Both the position numbers and the translations under genes were made by a program. From Marsupella aquatica (Eukaryota; Marchantiophyta), in NCBI GenBank assembly GCA_973895155.1, contig OZ316896.1:13330001-13394000 (forward strand): DNA of 64,000 nt, given 5' to 3'. Numbering within the stretch: the stretch's first letter is position 1; each line of letters opens with the position of its first letter. Under the pieces are notes generated by a model, which did not search any database, was not told the DNA's origin, and was given only the letters and a program-made list of their open reading frames with translations. Positions 23,514 to 34,994 of the stretch are shown one piece after another.

Positions 23514-25072
23514 GGTCAGCTACTGCAGAGTACGAATCCCGTAGATCAGGCGACAGTTTTCACGTGGCGCTCATACAATTGGAGGTCACACATTCCGACC
23601 GCGTGCTATGCATTTGATGGCATCGTGCGACATTCTCTGTCACCGAAAGACTATTTTAATTCTGAGAGCCCTACAGAGAGTACTCAGAAGGAGCAGACAC
23701 ACATGAGAACGCGGAAAGCCGGAAACGTTTCTTTCACGAAGCACTGAAGCAGCAAAGGAAAATGATCGTCAATTGGTGGTTGAGGTGGCAATTTCGAGGC
23801 GGTTTTGGGTTGACCTGGATCACCTCAATAATACAATAATAATTAGGATTCGGGGCGTGAAAGAAACAACGATCTGCTCTAATTAAAGAGGCTCGGATAA
23901 CCACGGATGGACATGTGTGATGTGTGTGAACTCAACGGTATGGCGGCCCGGACCCGCCACCGAGCCGCAAGCGATCTTTGACTACTGATCTTCTACAAAT
24001 CTACCACTGTAGCAGCCGGCGAAAAAGGAGGGGAGAGGCCGCGAGTAAACGGAGAAGCGGAGCCAACGGACAGTTTCCTAGAGTTTGGAGTACGTTTTTG
24101 TTTGCCTTTGAAAAGATTTCATGAATCGATCCCATTCATCGGGCAGTTCGAATTACCTTTGGACGTTCCGGAGAGGCCAAGACACAAATTTGGTCGTGCC
24201 CTTTCCACCATGGGTTGTACCATCGGAATTTAAGGGGATGTAGTGATCCGTTTTCGGTTTTTGAGATGCAGTAGTACACTGAACCACCGCTCTTCGCCGT
24301 GTGTTTTCCACCGACTGGTAAAGTTGTGACAGCGAAAAGAGTGTGTCGGCTCAGTAAGATGCGGAGTAGCTTCTAGTACGTGGCAACGCGCTTGACATTG
24401 GAGGTTCCATGTGGGCAGAACTCACTCTGGCCTTTTAAGGTCCACGATTGTTCTCAGGCTTCTGAGTTCGGATGAGTTGTGGCGGGCTACTTGTCTTTTG
24501 CTTTCGATTGTCGCGGGCTTGGGCGTTCTTTGCCTTGAAACATTTCAGTCAATTGTCTCGGGCTTGGAATTGATCATCGGCAGGTGAATACTGCAGACTT
24601 AGGACTTGATCAGTGACATGTGCATCGACCATAGACTTTGTCACTGCATTTTGATAGTGATCCTCAGTTACTCCCAACGAACGACCTCGCTTGCTGATCT
24701 TGTGGTACTTCCCAACCCCTTTGCGCTAGGCGAATAGCCTCCCTCAATGTTGGCTTAAACGCCAGCAGGACGGCAAGACCTGAGCTCTCAGTTAAATACA
24801 GTTTTCCAATCTGCATCAGGTCCTTCAAACAAGCAAATTGTGGCAGGCGTAAAGTAGTCAGCTCACGACCTTTCGCTTGAAGACTCTTTCCCCGCAAGTG
24901 GTCAGTTCCGGGGAATGTTCATGTTCTGCGCTCTCCTGGCGTGCGGATACCGTGGTGAGATGTATTTACGGCTTCGGCGCAACTCCTGGCAGTGTATGTG
25001 GGATTGAGCGGATTTAAGGGGACCGGCAAGCATTTTTGTGTTCCATCGCTGACGGCCTCGGTAGATGCAAGC

Positions 25073-26610
25073 ATGGGCAACCAAGGGGATTCCTTCCAGG
25101 ATGAGGAAATCGTGCTTTTGGTCGTTGGAGACAATACCGAAAGAAAATCTCAGGTTGCAGACCTGATTGTAGCCGGTGAAGGGGCTGGAAACCCTCAAAC
25201 AACCAAAGCCGGGGTTCGAATTTTGACCCGTACGTCCCGTACGATTGGAGTTATCGATCGGGTTATCGATACCAATGTGTTCCCAAATGTTGGCGAAGCA
25301 TCTATACAACAACAGAGCGACAGGCAGCAGATTGCAAGGCAGTGGATCTCGCAGAATTCACTACGACGACTTTTGTTGGGCAAAAAATTATCTGTGGTAT
25401 GTGTCGTTTCAAGCTCAGTAGACTGTGAGATTTCTGAAGTAGCATACAAGAAGAAATTTGCGTGGCTGGAGATCCTGGGCGTGATGTTCCAAGAGCACAA
25501 ACACGCGATTCGGATATTGGTCGACACCCGGAAAATTGATGGAGATAAGCTGGCATCTGCGAAGCCACATATCAGCAGTAGCTTGAACCAGCATGGGTTC
25601 ATGAACCCCATCTATTTGGACTTGAGCACGGGAGGAAAGGCTACGGAATCGCAATTATTTGATCTGCAAAGTCTATTTCTTCAAAGTAACTTGGTGCAAT
25701 CAATTCATGGAGATACTGTATACTGCGGAGACGGAAGCGGCTCAAGTGAAGAAATAGATACGGGCGAGGCGAGTGGATTTATTTTAGAGGAGCCTGCTAT
25801 TCCCAAGAACCCTACGTCTCCTACAAGCACACCTTGGGGCCCCGAAAGGGTGATTCTGTTTGGAAGGACTGGTTCTGGCAAATCTACTCTTGCTCAAATG
25901 CTTACGAAGGGAGAGCTTGAACCTAATTCCGAAAAATTCTCAGCCAGTTCCGGCATCAGAGGTGAAACGAAGAAGGTCTCTTATGGGCAAGGGAGAGGAT
26001 GGTATGTAGTTGACACTCCAGGATTTGGAGAGCCGAATCGTGGGCAGAGCACCGTACCCACACAAGTAGCAGAAGATCGGATCAAGAAGTTTGTGAAGAC
26101 GATAGATGGACTTTTCACACACTTTTATTTGTGGTCAAGAAAGATCGAATCGATGAGCTCGAGGTTAGGTTATGGAGGTTCTTCGTATGTCTATTTGGCA
26201 ATGACATCAACGATCATTTCAGCATCGTCATAAGCAATGCGGATGATGAGTGGGTGAAAGACAATCTCACGCATTTGAGCGAGATCTTTACGGGCTGCCA
26301 GAGTTTTCTTTGTGCGGAATTCCCATCATCCCAATCCGGCGATGAGGAGTGGGAAGATGAGTTGAAACAGATTCGAATGGAGTCTTTGGCACGGATGGAG
26401 AACGCTCTTGCAGACCTATCTAGAAAAGATGTCGTTTGTCAATTTGGAGACCTTTCGAAGACGGCTATTATGAATCGAAGAAGGCCATATCAAAGGCATA
26501 GGATTGGAGATATATGCCAAAATGCTGGAATTTTGCTATCGAGCCTGTGCTCGCCTTCATTGACGGAAAGTTTGAGAGTAGACCAAAACATAGTTCTTTT
26601 GCCTTCTTAA
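25073..26610 (+). CDS. AIG1-type GTPase with tandem GTPase domains, frameshifted
   Basis: From the ATG at 25073 (MGNQGDSFQDEEIVLLVVG) the first ~200 residues resemble a GTPase domain that has lost its motifs: GDNTERKS where a P-loop GxxxxGKS is expected and IGVIDRVIDTN where DTPG is expected. The second domain is canonical AIG1/IAN/GIMAP: VILFGRTGSGKST (P-loop, ~residue 262), GETKKV (G2) and VVDTPGFGE (G3, ~residue 312). Near 26121-26131 the frame shifts by one base in a T-rich tract; the next frame continues with VVKKDRIDELEVRLWRFF and SNADDEW at the G4 position, to a stop at 26610. AIG1 proteins are membrane-associated or cytosolic GTPases linked in plants to defence and stress. Either this is a young pseudogene or the indel is a sequence error. 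A coiled-coil-like, charged segment follows the G domain. Confidence 0.8.
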
Positions 26611-26840
26611 GCTAGAAAATCCACCCTTAAATGTCAAGAGTTACTCCATGGGTGGTGGAAGTTTGTAAACGCCTTCGATGTATATTCCAAGATGCACCAA
26701 TATTCGTGATGAGAGTGCGGACGACTTCGCTGACGGAAGCCTAAGAAAAGTAGATCGAAACAAAATCGGTTTTGTCGTCTTCAAGCTAGAGAAATCACTC
26801 CTTTCGTGTCAATTGGTACTCGAATGGGCGGTGCATCATG
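26470..26840 (+). repeat. Diverged 170-bp tandem duplication at the 3' end of the AIG1 gene
   Basis: The segment around 26555-26656 (CTTCATTGACGGAAAG, CTTCTTAAGCTAGA, ATGGGTGGTG) recurs with substitutions at 26725-26836 (CTTCGCTGACGGAAG, CTTCAAGCTAGAGA, ATGGGCGGTG), offset by 170 bp. The upstream flanks also match (GAGATATATGCCAAAATGC and GATGTATATTCCAAGATGC). The second copy lies after the stop codon and its frame is broken. Confidence 0.7.
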
Positions 26841-27054
26841 GTTCACCTAGATTCTCATATTATGTGGTTACGTCGTGCTATTGTGCGCTCAACGTGTATA
26901 GAGTGGCTTGAGCGATTGGTTTAGCACAGTAGCTTTCTCCCTAGTTGAGACATAATTATGTTCTCTTCGGTACTTCTTTCACGCAATCAGTCGGGCTCCC
27001 TTCCATGACCTTCTGCACATCGCTGGAATGGTGGTGGGAGCGGTGGTGGGAGCG

Positions 27055-27470
27055 CGATCAAAACGAGAGAAGATACATGTTTCATTGCTGGTCTCGCCCC
27101 ATCAATAATGGGTAAGAACCGTTACTTTGAAATTTTCCAGCATGTCATTCAATGAAAGGACATTCTATTCATTTCTTCATGTGCACCGCGTGGAAACGAG
27201 AGAGGACACAGATTTCATTGCTGCCCATCAATGCTGGGTAAGAACATTTCTTTAATTTTCTTCAACATGTCATTCAATGAAAGGACATTCTATTCATTTC
27301 TTGATGTGCACCGCGATTAAAACGAGAGAAGAGACACATTTCATTTCTGGTCTCGCCCCATCAACGTGGGTTAGAACATTTCTTTAATTCGAGAGAAGAG
27401 ACAGATTTCATGTCTGGTCTCCCATCAATGTGGTTAAGTCCATTTGTTTTATTTCCATCAACATGTCATA
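27055..27470. repeat. ~125-bp tandem array, about 3.5 copies
   Basis: The unit contains AACGAGAGARGA, CATTTCATTGCTGGTCTCGC, CCCATCAA, GGGTAAGAAC and ATTCAATGAAAGGACATTCT. Copies start near 27060, 27193, 27314 and 27389. Later copies are internally deleted. No coding potential. Confidence 0.85.
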
Positions 27471-27634
27471 CAATAACTGCAGATTCTTACTCATTAAATT
27501 TCTTATTAAGTTCGATTGTTTCATTTGGACATGGAACATTATGTGTGAAGACATACATGGAACAGTACCTAGCATTTTTAATGCCATGCTACAATCGATC
27601 ACAACTAAGAGCATTCCCAGCAGGGAATGTCCAG

Positions 27635-27850
27635 CGGCCAGCAGGGACCTTAGTGAAAGGAGCTTGCTAAATCTCGTTATTTATCCACACCTGACCTTAG
27701 TGAAAGGAGCTTGCTAAAGCTCGTTTTTTTATCCACATATGACCTTAGTGAAAGGAGGTTGCTAAAGCTCGTTTTTTGAGCCACACCTGACCTTAGTGAA
27801 AGGAGCTTGCTAAAGCTTGTTGCTGAAGCTGCCGGGACCTTAGTGAAAGG
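27635..27850. repeat. ~53-bp tandem array, 4-5 copies
   Basis: The unit is GACCTTAGTGAAAGGAGCTT followed by GCTAAAGCTCGTTTTTT and CCACACCT. Copies begin near 27647, 27694, 27741 and 27790, with a truncated one at 27836. Confidence 0.9.
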
Positions 27851-28104
27851 ATAATTCAAATAGGCATGTGTTAAGATGAACATGCTAGAATATGAAAGGA
27901 GCATGCTACAGCTCCTTTTGTCCACACCTTTGACAAAAAACTCTGAAGTTACCTCCGGTGAGCCAGAACTGACTAGTGGAGGCATGCAGTAGTGGCCCTT
28001 CCAGCCTCATTAAACAGAACCAGAGGCACTGATCATCCCATCTCAACATGCAGATGGCCTTCCAATTATATCATCAAGATCGAATGCTACTCTTCATGGC
28101 CTTC

Positions 28105-28325
28105 TTTGGACAGTGACTTTGGAGGAGTAACTGAAATTGGGGGTGCAAGTGGAAAATGGAGATTGGTGGCAAAATGAGTCTCTGAAAATGACCTGGGAAG
28201 AGTAACTGCAGTTGGAAAATGGGGATTGGGGGCAAAATGAGTCTCTGAAAATGACTTAGGCCGAGTAACTGAAGTTGGGGGTGCAAGTGGAAAATGGAGA
28301 TTGGGGTGGAATAAGTCTCTGAAAA
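28105..28325. repeat. ~65-bp tandem array, 3 copies
   Basis: The unit runs AGTAACTGAARTTGGGGGTG, CAAGTGGAAAATGGAGATTG, GGGCAAAATGAGTCTCTGAA, AATGAC. The middle copy lacks ~10 bp. Confidence 0.85.
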
Positions 28326-28973
28326 CAGCATAGCGGGCCTAGCTTGACTGTACTCACCTTGTTACACTCGGCTGGTATTGAAAACAAACAATGGATGGCA
28401 GAACAAAGCATGGACTGCAGGAGTGATCCCCAATTCTGTGCACTGTGCTTGTTGTCTGCTCAAGTTTCACAATGGGTGTGCCTTCATTCCAGGTGCGAAC
28501 AGCCACTGAACGGCCAATCCCCTGCTACTCGTCTCGCCAACGAGCTCGAGAATGGGTTGCTGAGTAGTGCAACCTTTCCAAGCAAGGTACCAATGTTCCA
28601 ATTAGGAATACTCCACACCTTGGTGTTCACACTCGATGGTTCTTCTTTGGAGTTTTCTTTGTTTTCAATGAGATCAAAATTATATAATCTTCTTTTGAGT
28701 CCTTCCCTCTATTGGAATTAATTGATAAAAATGTTTAAAATATTGCATGACTCATCTAGTGATAAAAATGTTTAAAATATTGCATGACTCAATCTACTGT
28801 AGGTGAGCATGAATTGGGCATATGCCAAAGGATGAGTCAATCTAGGTAAACATTACGCATATCCCAAGTTTGGCAGACAACTAACAACTGCAAAACCAAT
28901 TCTACAGTTCAGCCTCAAAAGTGACTTTTATAAAATTGCCACCTGTTTCGGTTAGATATCACAACCTGCCACA

Positions 28974-28995
28974 CCCCCCCCCCCCCCCCCCCCCC
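28974..28995. repeat. Poly-C tract, 22 bases
   Basis: An uninterrupted run of 22 C on the plus strand followed by five T. The length is prone to sequencing or assembly error. Confidence 0.9.
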
Positions 28996-28999
28996 TTTT

Positions 29000-31020
29000 T
29001 CAGTTTAGTTATTGCTATGCCATCTTTTTCTATCACGAGGTAAGACGTCTAACAAGGCTTCATGGCAGAGGATCCGATTAGGCTGCCACGTCGCACGGCT
29101 GCCACGTCGCACAGTCCAACAGCTACAAGTGCACTCAGGACAGACCTAGTTACCACTCTCATTCCTCCCTAGGGGCAGGGTTCCACTCACCCTTGGGGTT
29201 TCACCTCTGTGTTCATTGCTAGCCTCTGTCTCCCACACCAATTTTTTCCGGCCCTCGTAGCCGTGCTCTTGCACCGATTCGAGTTCCCGGGTCCTCATGG
29301 GGGGTGACAACAAAAAACTGTAGGAACCACGTGTAAATGTAATTCGATCTGTCTTGAGTAATATTTGCAAAAACATCTAAAACCATAGAAATTTAAAGAA
29401 GGTAATCTACATTCATATATATTAAAATTAATTTTTACAAAATAAAGGTAAGTATCAAAAATGAAAATGAATAATATTACTCGAGATTCTAAATCGGGGG
29501 AACGGAATCATACTAGTTAAAACTAAAAACAGTGACAATCTCCTACTTAAACTTAGTTTTTCAAAATGCAATCCAAATTTCTTGATCCTTAAAGACTACT
29601 TTATATTATAATTACAATTATACATAAAATCTGTATAGTATTAAGGGCATTGGGTCCCCTTTACAAGATGTATGGCGACCTTAGAATAGTCAAGGGGATT
29701 GACTGCTTTGGTTATACTTGCATGCAGTGTGTTCAGTTATTATTGGACCACATGGACTTTGCTGACTCAATTCCATATAAAATATATACACACTGCATAT
29801 AATATAAAATATAGAACAATTCCATTCTATCTGCTGCGCTCAAGTTTGCGCAGAGACTGTACCGCTTATAATGAGAATTTAAATTTTACACGTGGACAGC
29901 AATAATCGGGCGAGGACCACAATAACTGAAAACACAATCTTAAAGTATTGAATTGGTAGGACTTGAACAAAATAATTTTGATGCTGACATATGCCACCTG
30001 ATCTGTTCCCACACAATCTAAAATAGGTATTTTTCTCAATCACATTTTTTTGTACGAGTCAATGTTTTTACTGTACAAGTCGGTAATGAATCAATACAAG
30101 ACAAAACTGAAGCAATTCCAGAACTAATAAATTATATTGGAAAAGGTGTTGAACCTGCTATATTGGCATAGGGGTGAATTTATTATACTGGAGAGGTGTT
30201 GTATTGGGTTTCTACTTTCTCATGATTGTATTGAATTGTGTTGCTCTCCTTGCTTGGTCGCTCTGTCCTTTTGGCTCGTTTAGGTCCTTTGTCCCTGGGA
30301 ATTATCTCCCGGTTGAACCCCTTTAGTTTTTTTTAAGTATGTCTATATATATTGAAATGGTAGAAATCTCAACTATAGGACCGTCCATTACAAGCTACTA
30401 ACCTGATTACTTTTTTCTTGAACATAATAACATAATAGAGATCAGACAAGAACACCTTGAAAAAACAAATTACTTTTTTTTTAATCTTTGCCCCCATCTC
30501 AGTTTTCTGTATAGATTTTCAGTTATTCCTTTAGAGTAACCGTTAGAGGCTTCACTCTAGACAACAGGCCTGAGTAGAGTTTGATTGCAATTATGTTTTT
30601 ATGGATTTGCAAGAAAATGGATTTAATCATATCTAGAGATAATCTAAAAAATGTCAAGTTTATTATGGGTCTAATTAGAGACTCTTTTAAGTTTTAAGGA
30701 CCAAGATAGAGTCCAACTTCATACAAAACAAATGACATTTACGGAACCAATGACAACGAGTCAAACGCTTAGAAAAGCAGCAACTTGGTTTTTTTTATTT
30801 AACATCAAATCAAATGAGAAATGACCTGGCTAGTTAGAATAACACATACTTTTTACAGAAAAGGGCCAAATAGAGTACAAAAGTATAAACAAGAGAGGTC
30901 CCAAGTGGACAAAACCAAACGCAAAAGAAGTGAGCAAAAAACCCCTAAAAACCAAGAAAGAGTAACTAAAACTACCGCAAATGGACCGAGGTCCTCATCA
31001 TTCCTAGCAAATGTGGCAAA
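29000..31020. other. Long non-coding, AT-rich stretch
   Basis: I see no gene here. A GCTGCCACGTCGCAC phrase occurs twice at 29082-29112. Short ORFs (29146-29376, 29699-29905, 30821-31027) lack family features. Confidence 0.5.
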
Positions 31021-31315
31021 AAGTTAATGGTCTACATCAAGTGTCGAAACTAAATCGGCAAGTGGGATTGGAATGTCCTCTAGGGGGGCTAGCCGCTGTG
31101 GAGTCACACTAGCACCCACTGTCAGAGATCGACGATAGATGGCCCGAGCTTGAGCACGCTGTAAGGTGACTGAAATGCGTTGGCGAAAGTGCGTGGTCAA
31201 AACAGATAGCGGGGGTCCAGTGCGACCCATCCGGCCGTGAACATCCCGAGCAGCTTGGCAAAGAAGCCCGTCGAACTGATGATGGAGACGTCCAAATATC
31301 TCTCGGGGGCCTCAA

Positions 31316-31570
31316 TCCAAGGGGTGTCCCATATCACGCTTGAAGTTTTGGGGGAATAAACACCCTAAAAGTTAAGTCAAGAAAGTTTTTTTTAGGAATT
31401 TTGTAACCCCTAACTTAATGGAATATTCCAAGAATATTCCCATATTTGATTTTAAAAAACCCTATGATTCTTATAATTCTCAAATTTGGATTAAAATAAC
31501 CCTAATGTTCTTCAACAAAAATTTAAAAGTATTTCATTAAACCCAATAAAAAAACCCTATACTTATTCGC
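31316..31570. other. AT-rich insertion inside the LINE
   Basis: Between the endonuclease-like part (ends ~31575) and the C-terminal tail (begins ~31310) lies ~250 bp of AT-rich DNA with three AACCCTA-type words and no ORF. Flanking LINE sequence is GC-richer and resumes in a related frame. It is probably a later insertion or an unrelated small element; I found no clear TIR or target duplication. Confidence 0.45.
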
Positions 31571-32535
31571 ATGTGATGGGTCGGAAGAAAAGAAGTGAGG
31601 ACCCCGGGAAATATCTCAAGAGCAAGGGGCAGGAAGCTATCAGATGAAGCTCGTGCAGCATATTTGGCCTCCTTCGTTGATGCTGCTCGTGATGCTGCTA
31701 CCCCTGCCATTGTTGTCGCTGTCCCAATGATGTCTTGGCGCAATGGGTTTGCCACCACTACATCTGCCAAAGTACGGTGACCCTCATGGACCATGGTAAG
31801 ATCCACCCATAACCGTTGTGATGGAGGACCAGGTAATTGAGCACCACCTCCCGTCGTGCGCAGACCAAAGAGCCAGAAAGAACCTGAGCAGTGGTATCTC
31901 TCACAGCGTCGCGAACAAAAATGGTTTCGCCGCCCAAACTGCACCGAAGAAGATGGACACCTGTGGCATCACAAGGCTTCCCACAAGTGCAAGTAGGAGG
32001 TAAACCAGCAAGAAGTGGGTGGGGCAAGCCCATACAAAGACGCATGACTGTCGCAAACTCCATTGAAGACATCCGTAGGTGAGGAATGACTGGATTGGCC
32101 TGAAGCTAGCCTCCTGCGCCCTTCCCTCCGGAAGAAAGAATCCGAGCTCGGTCCATGTCAGGTGCCTCATTGAGGATGCTGGAGAGGGTGAAAGCGTGCA
32201 TACGCCCAACAAGGTCTGCCTGAAGATGAACGGGGTCCAAGGATAAAAACTCCTGAAATGAAGGTAACGCAGCTCGAACAGGATCTGGTAATGATGACCG
32301 CGCCACGCGCAAATGAACCTGAAATGGGAGAGAACCCTCCTCTACCTCCATGAGAGACGAAAAAAAGGTCGATCCTCAGTAAGGAAACGATTTGCCAACA
32401 ATGAGAAGGCCGCCCACGCACCCAAAAAGGCCAAAGGTGCAAGGCGCTCAGTGGAAGTAAGCCCAAAACCACCGTGAGAAATAGGAAGACTGAGCTGTCA
32501 ATGAAGCCACGGAGATGAGAGAAAAATACCTGGCC

Positions 32536-33777
32536 CTAAAAGAGAAGCCAAAGTCTCACGAATGGAGACATCAAACGCTCGGAGGTGTAGATACAATCCT
32601 CCGTAGGGGGATGTGTCCGAGCCAAATAGGATGCGCGAGGGTGGATGCATCGCAATAACAACCCAAATTCTCCCTGAGAATCTCCTAACTTAGGGAGCAT
32701 AGGAGTAGGGGCTAAGGTAGCCTGTAGAGCGTCAGCAATGAAAGATGAGCAAAAGGAGGTGGTACCGACTGGGGAGCCAAGGACCCAAAGACCGTCGTTT
32801 GGACGTAAGAACCCAGGGGGAAGCGCAAGATCAGAGGGTAACCCAGCTGGACTCGATGCACGACTCTTCACCGGCTGAACCCGTAAACCGAGGCCCAACA
32901 AATGGGTGGAAAGGGTGGTGAGGGCAGAAGTAACCGCAGCAGGTGGACCAATGATGTGGGTGACATCTGAAAGGGAGGGGAAGATACACTCGGGGTGGGC
33001 CGCAGAGGCTTCTCGTAAAGCAGTAAAATGGGCAATGGCAAAAAGAGGCCCACCCAAAGGGTCACCCTGACGTGTACCTTCTACAGAAGAAAGAGTGGTA
33101 TACACTCCAATAGAGGTGTCATGACTATAGAAGAGGGGGGCCTCGAGTCCATAAAAACAACGGACAAAGGGGATAAGGGACTGGATGTCTGGATCCGCCG
33201 CCCTCAAAGCACGAAAAATTGTTGCCCGAGAAACCGTATTGAAAGCATTAGAGACATCAACCTGGAGGACAACCCAATCAGGGTGGAGGTCCAAGGTAGT
33301 ACGAATACCCGCAATAACTGTCTCACAACTGCCGGGAACGCCCACTGCAAACTGATGTGGAGAGAGATGATCCGATAGTGCAGAGCGATACTGCGATGAA
33401 AGAGTGCGAGACACCAGACGAAGAACAACCTCTCCAATAGCTATGGGCCGAACACCCGGTGAAGACTTAGCCATGGCCAGTAAACGAGAAGCACTCAAAA
33501 GCCGAGAGACGGGAGGAGGCAAACGGCCGACTGCAATACAGTGGCAAAAGGAGAAGAAAACTGGAAAACCAAACTGAGGATCCTCAAGGGGGAATAAATC
33601 ATGAAAATGCTCAAAGACATAGCCAGAGGGGCCACCAGCCGCGCAACGCGGGGCATGGAGGAAGGCATAGGTGAAGTGGTCCCTACTAAACTGAAGATCC
33701 TCCTCAGGCTCAAAATCCTCCACGAACAAAGGGAGCTGATCATAGGGCTGTGTATGGAGATCCTGAAGGGCCATCAA
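32536..33777 (-). pseudogene. LINE reverse transcriptase domain with mutated active site
   Basis: A 413-codon open frame. RT motifs in order: GVRPIAIGEVVLRLVSR, QFAVGVPGSCETVIAGIR, VVLQVDVSNAFNTVSR (first catalytic Asp), EGTRQGDPLGGPLFAIAH, then FPSLSDVTHIIGP where the family has a (Y/F)xDD box. Reading DV in place of DD means the second catalytic Asp is lost (codon GTC, one base from GAC). This alone should abolish polymerase activity. Frame breaks on both sides confirm that it is a relic despite its length. Confidence 0.82.
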
Positions 33778-34229
33778 GGTGACCTCGCCAGGGGGGCTGG
33801 TGTCGTGGGAGAAAGGGCCTGGACAGCACGGCGATATTCACCAGCCTGGGCTAAACGACAAGAGCGATGAAGGCGTCTATGCTCTGGAGGATGAGTCAGA
33901 GTGGCGAGCTGGGTCAAACAAAGCACGAGTAGTAAAGGAACGGGCAGGCACAGCCGGGAACAAAGCTGAAGCACTCGTCGATGTGTCCGCTGAGGAGTCG
34001 GTGCGAGTGAATATCTGTCCGCTGATTTGAGCGTGCTGTTACAACTCCCGAAGATGGTGGAATGCAAACTGGTCCACTAAATGTGGCAAAAGCCACCCTG
34101 TCAGAACTGAAGAAGAAAGGCAACAACCAATCGGAGGAGAAACGTGGCAATACAGGAATGCTCCAAAGCTGATCAAGGGAAACTGTCACCAAAAATGGAG
34201 TCAACCAGAATCGTAATCAGAGCCGAAAG

Positions 34230-34720
34230 TGGTGGATATGTCACCAAAAGGACCGCGGTAGGGATAGATGTTGCACTCCCGGACAAGAGCTACCCAAATC
34301 ACATGAGAATGCCTGATTCCGTGAAAGAGGACCTGCTATAGGACCCCAAAGCTAATTGGAAGTGAGTACGGTTGAAGTTGAAGGGAAAATGTGAAAGCTA
34401 ATCAAGTTCCAATTGGGGCAATAAGAGACCAATTGGACCGCTCTTGGGATCAATGTGATTCTCCCGAATAAGAGCTATACAAAGCACTTGAGAAATCTGA
34501 AATCCGTGAAAGATTGACCAAGATATGACCGTCGAAAGGAAGGCAAAAATCGCAAAAAAATGACTGAAAAACGGTGAAAACAAATGTGACCATAAGTATG
34601 TCGATACTGCACCGTTTTTGACTTGTTTTATATCGATTTGATGCACCTCGGCAAGAGCAAGCTAATGCAACTGAGAAAACTGGATTCCAAGAAAAATTGA
34701 GTACGGGAGGGTAGTCAAAG
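34230..34720. repeat. ~186-bp periodic diverged repeat at the LINE 5' side
   Basis: Related phrases recur at 34263 (GATAGATGTTGCACTCCCGG), 34448 (GATCAATGTGATTCTCCCGA) and 34635 (GATTTGATGCACCTCGGCAA), each followed by AAGAGC and ~25 bp later by a GA(G/A)AA.CTG.ATTCC-like phrase. Spacing is 185 and 187 bp. Copies are strongly diverged. Confidence 0.6.
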
Positions 34721-34994
34721 TGGCACGAAAACTGTGCTACAATCTGAACTCCATAGCCAGGAGCTCAAAGACCTAAGACCGAAGAGCCCACTAATGATTC
34801 AAGCCCACTAACTGGCTAGTGAGTTAAGATGAGACAAGTGTCAAGGTATAAAAATGATACTTGTGCCGTTGGAGGACAATGCAAGTGTCAAGTTTCTATC
34901 ACTCAAAGTGGATTCCAGCACCTCCAATCCAACCTGGTTTTGTTTATTAGATACATTAAATACCATTTTTTTTGGTTCATTGTAAATAGCTGTT

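Larger units (their letters stand above)
31024..34067 (-). mobile_element. LINE with C-terminal restriction-like endonuclease, degenerate
   Basis: On the minus strand, 5' to 3': an N-terminal piece (EYRRAVQAL, 33774-34067); a reverse transcriptase at 33777-32536; a C-terminal Cys/His region, CTCGKPCDATGVHLLRCSLG (~31990-31930); an endonuclease-like part with LADVVVANP and PLALEIF; and a tail with RQRISVTLQRAQARAIYR near 31120-31200. The Cys/His module plus ADVVV..K..LE pattern is that of R2-type elements with a PD-(D/E)XK nuclease rather than an AP endonuclease. Several frame changes separate the parts, so the element is dead. About 250 bp of AT-rich DNA (31316-31570) interrupts the endonuclease/tail junction. 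Confidence 0.8.

Noticed and set aside
22903-23544. Pro-rich 213-codon ORF (plus) and Gly-rich ORFs (minus) across 22.9-23.5 kb
   Set aside because: They are translations of the C-rich core of the hAT-like element; both strands are open only because of the simple repeat.
27055-28325. CRISPR-like direct repeats
   Set aside because: Units are contiguous without unique spacers and the DNA is nuclear plant DNA; they are ordinary minisatellites.
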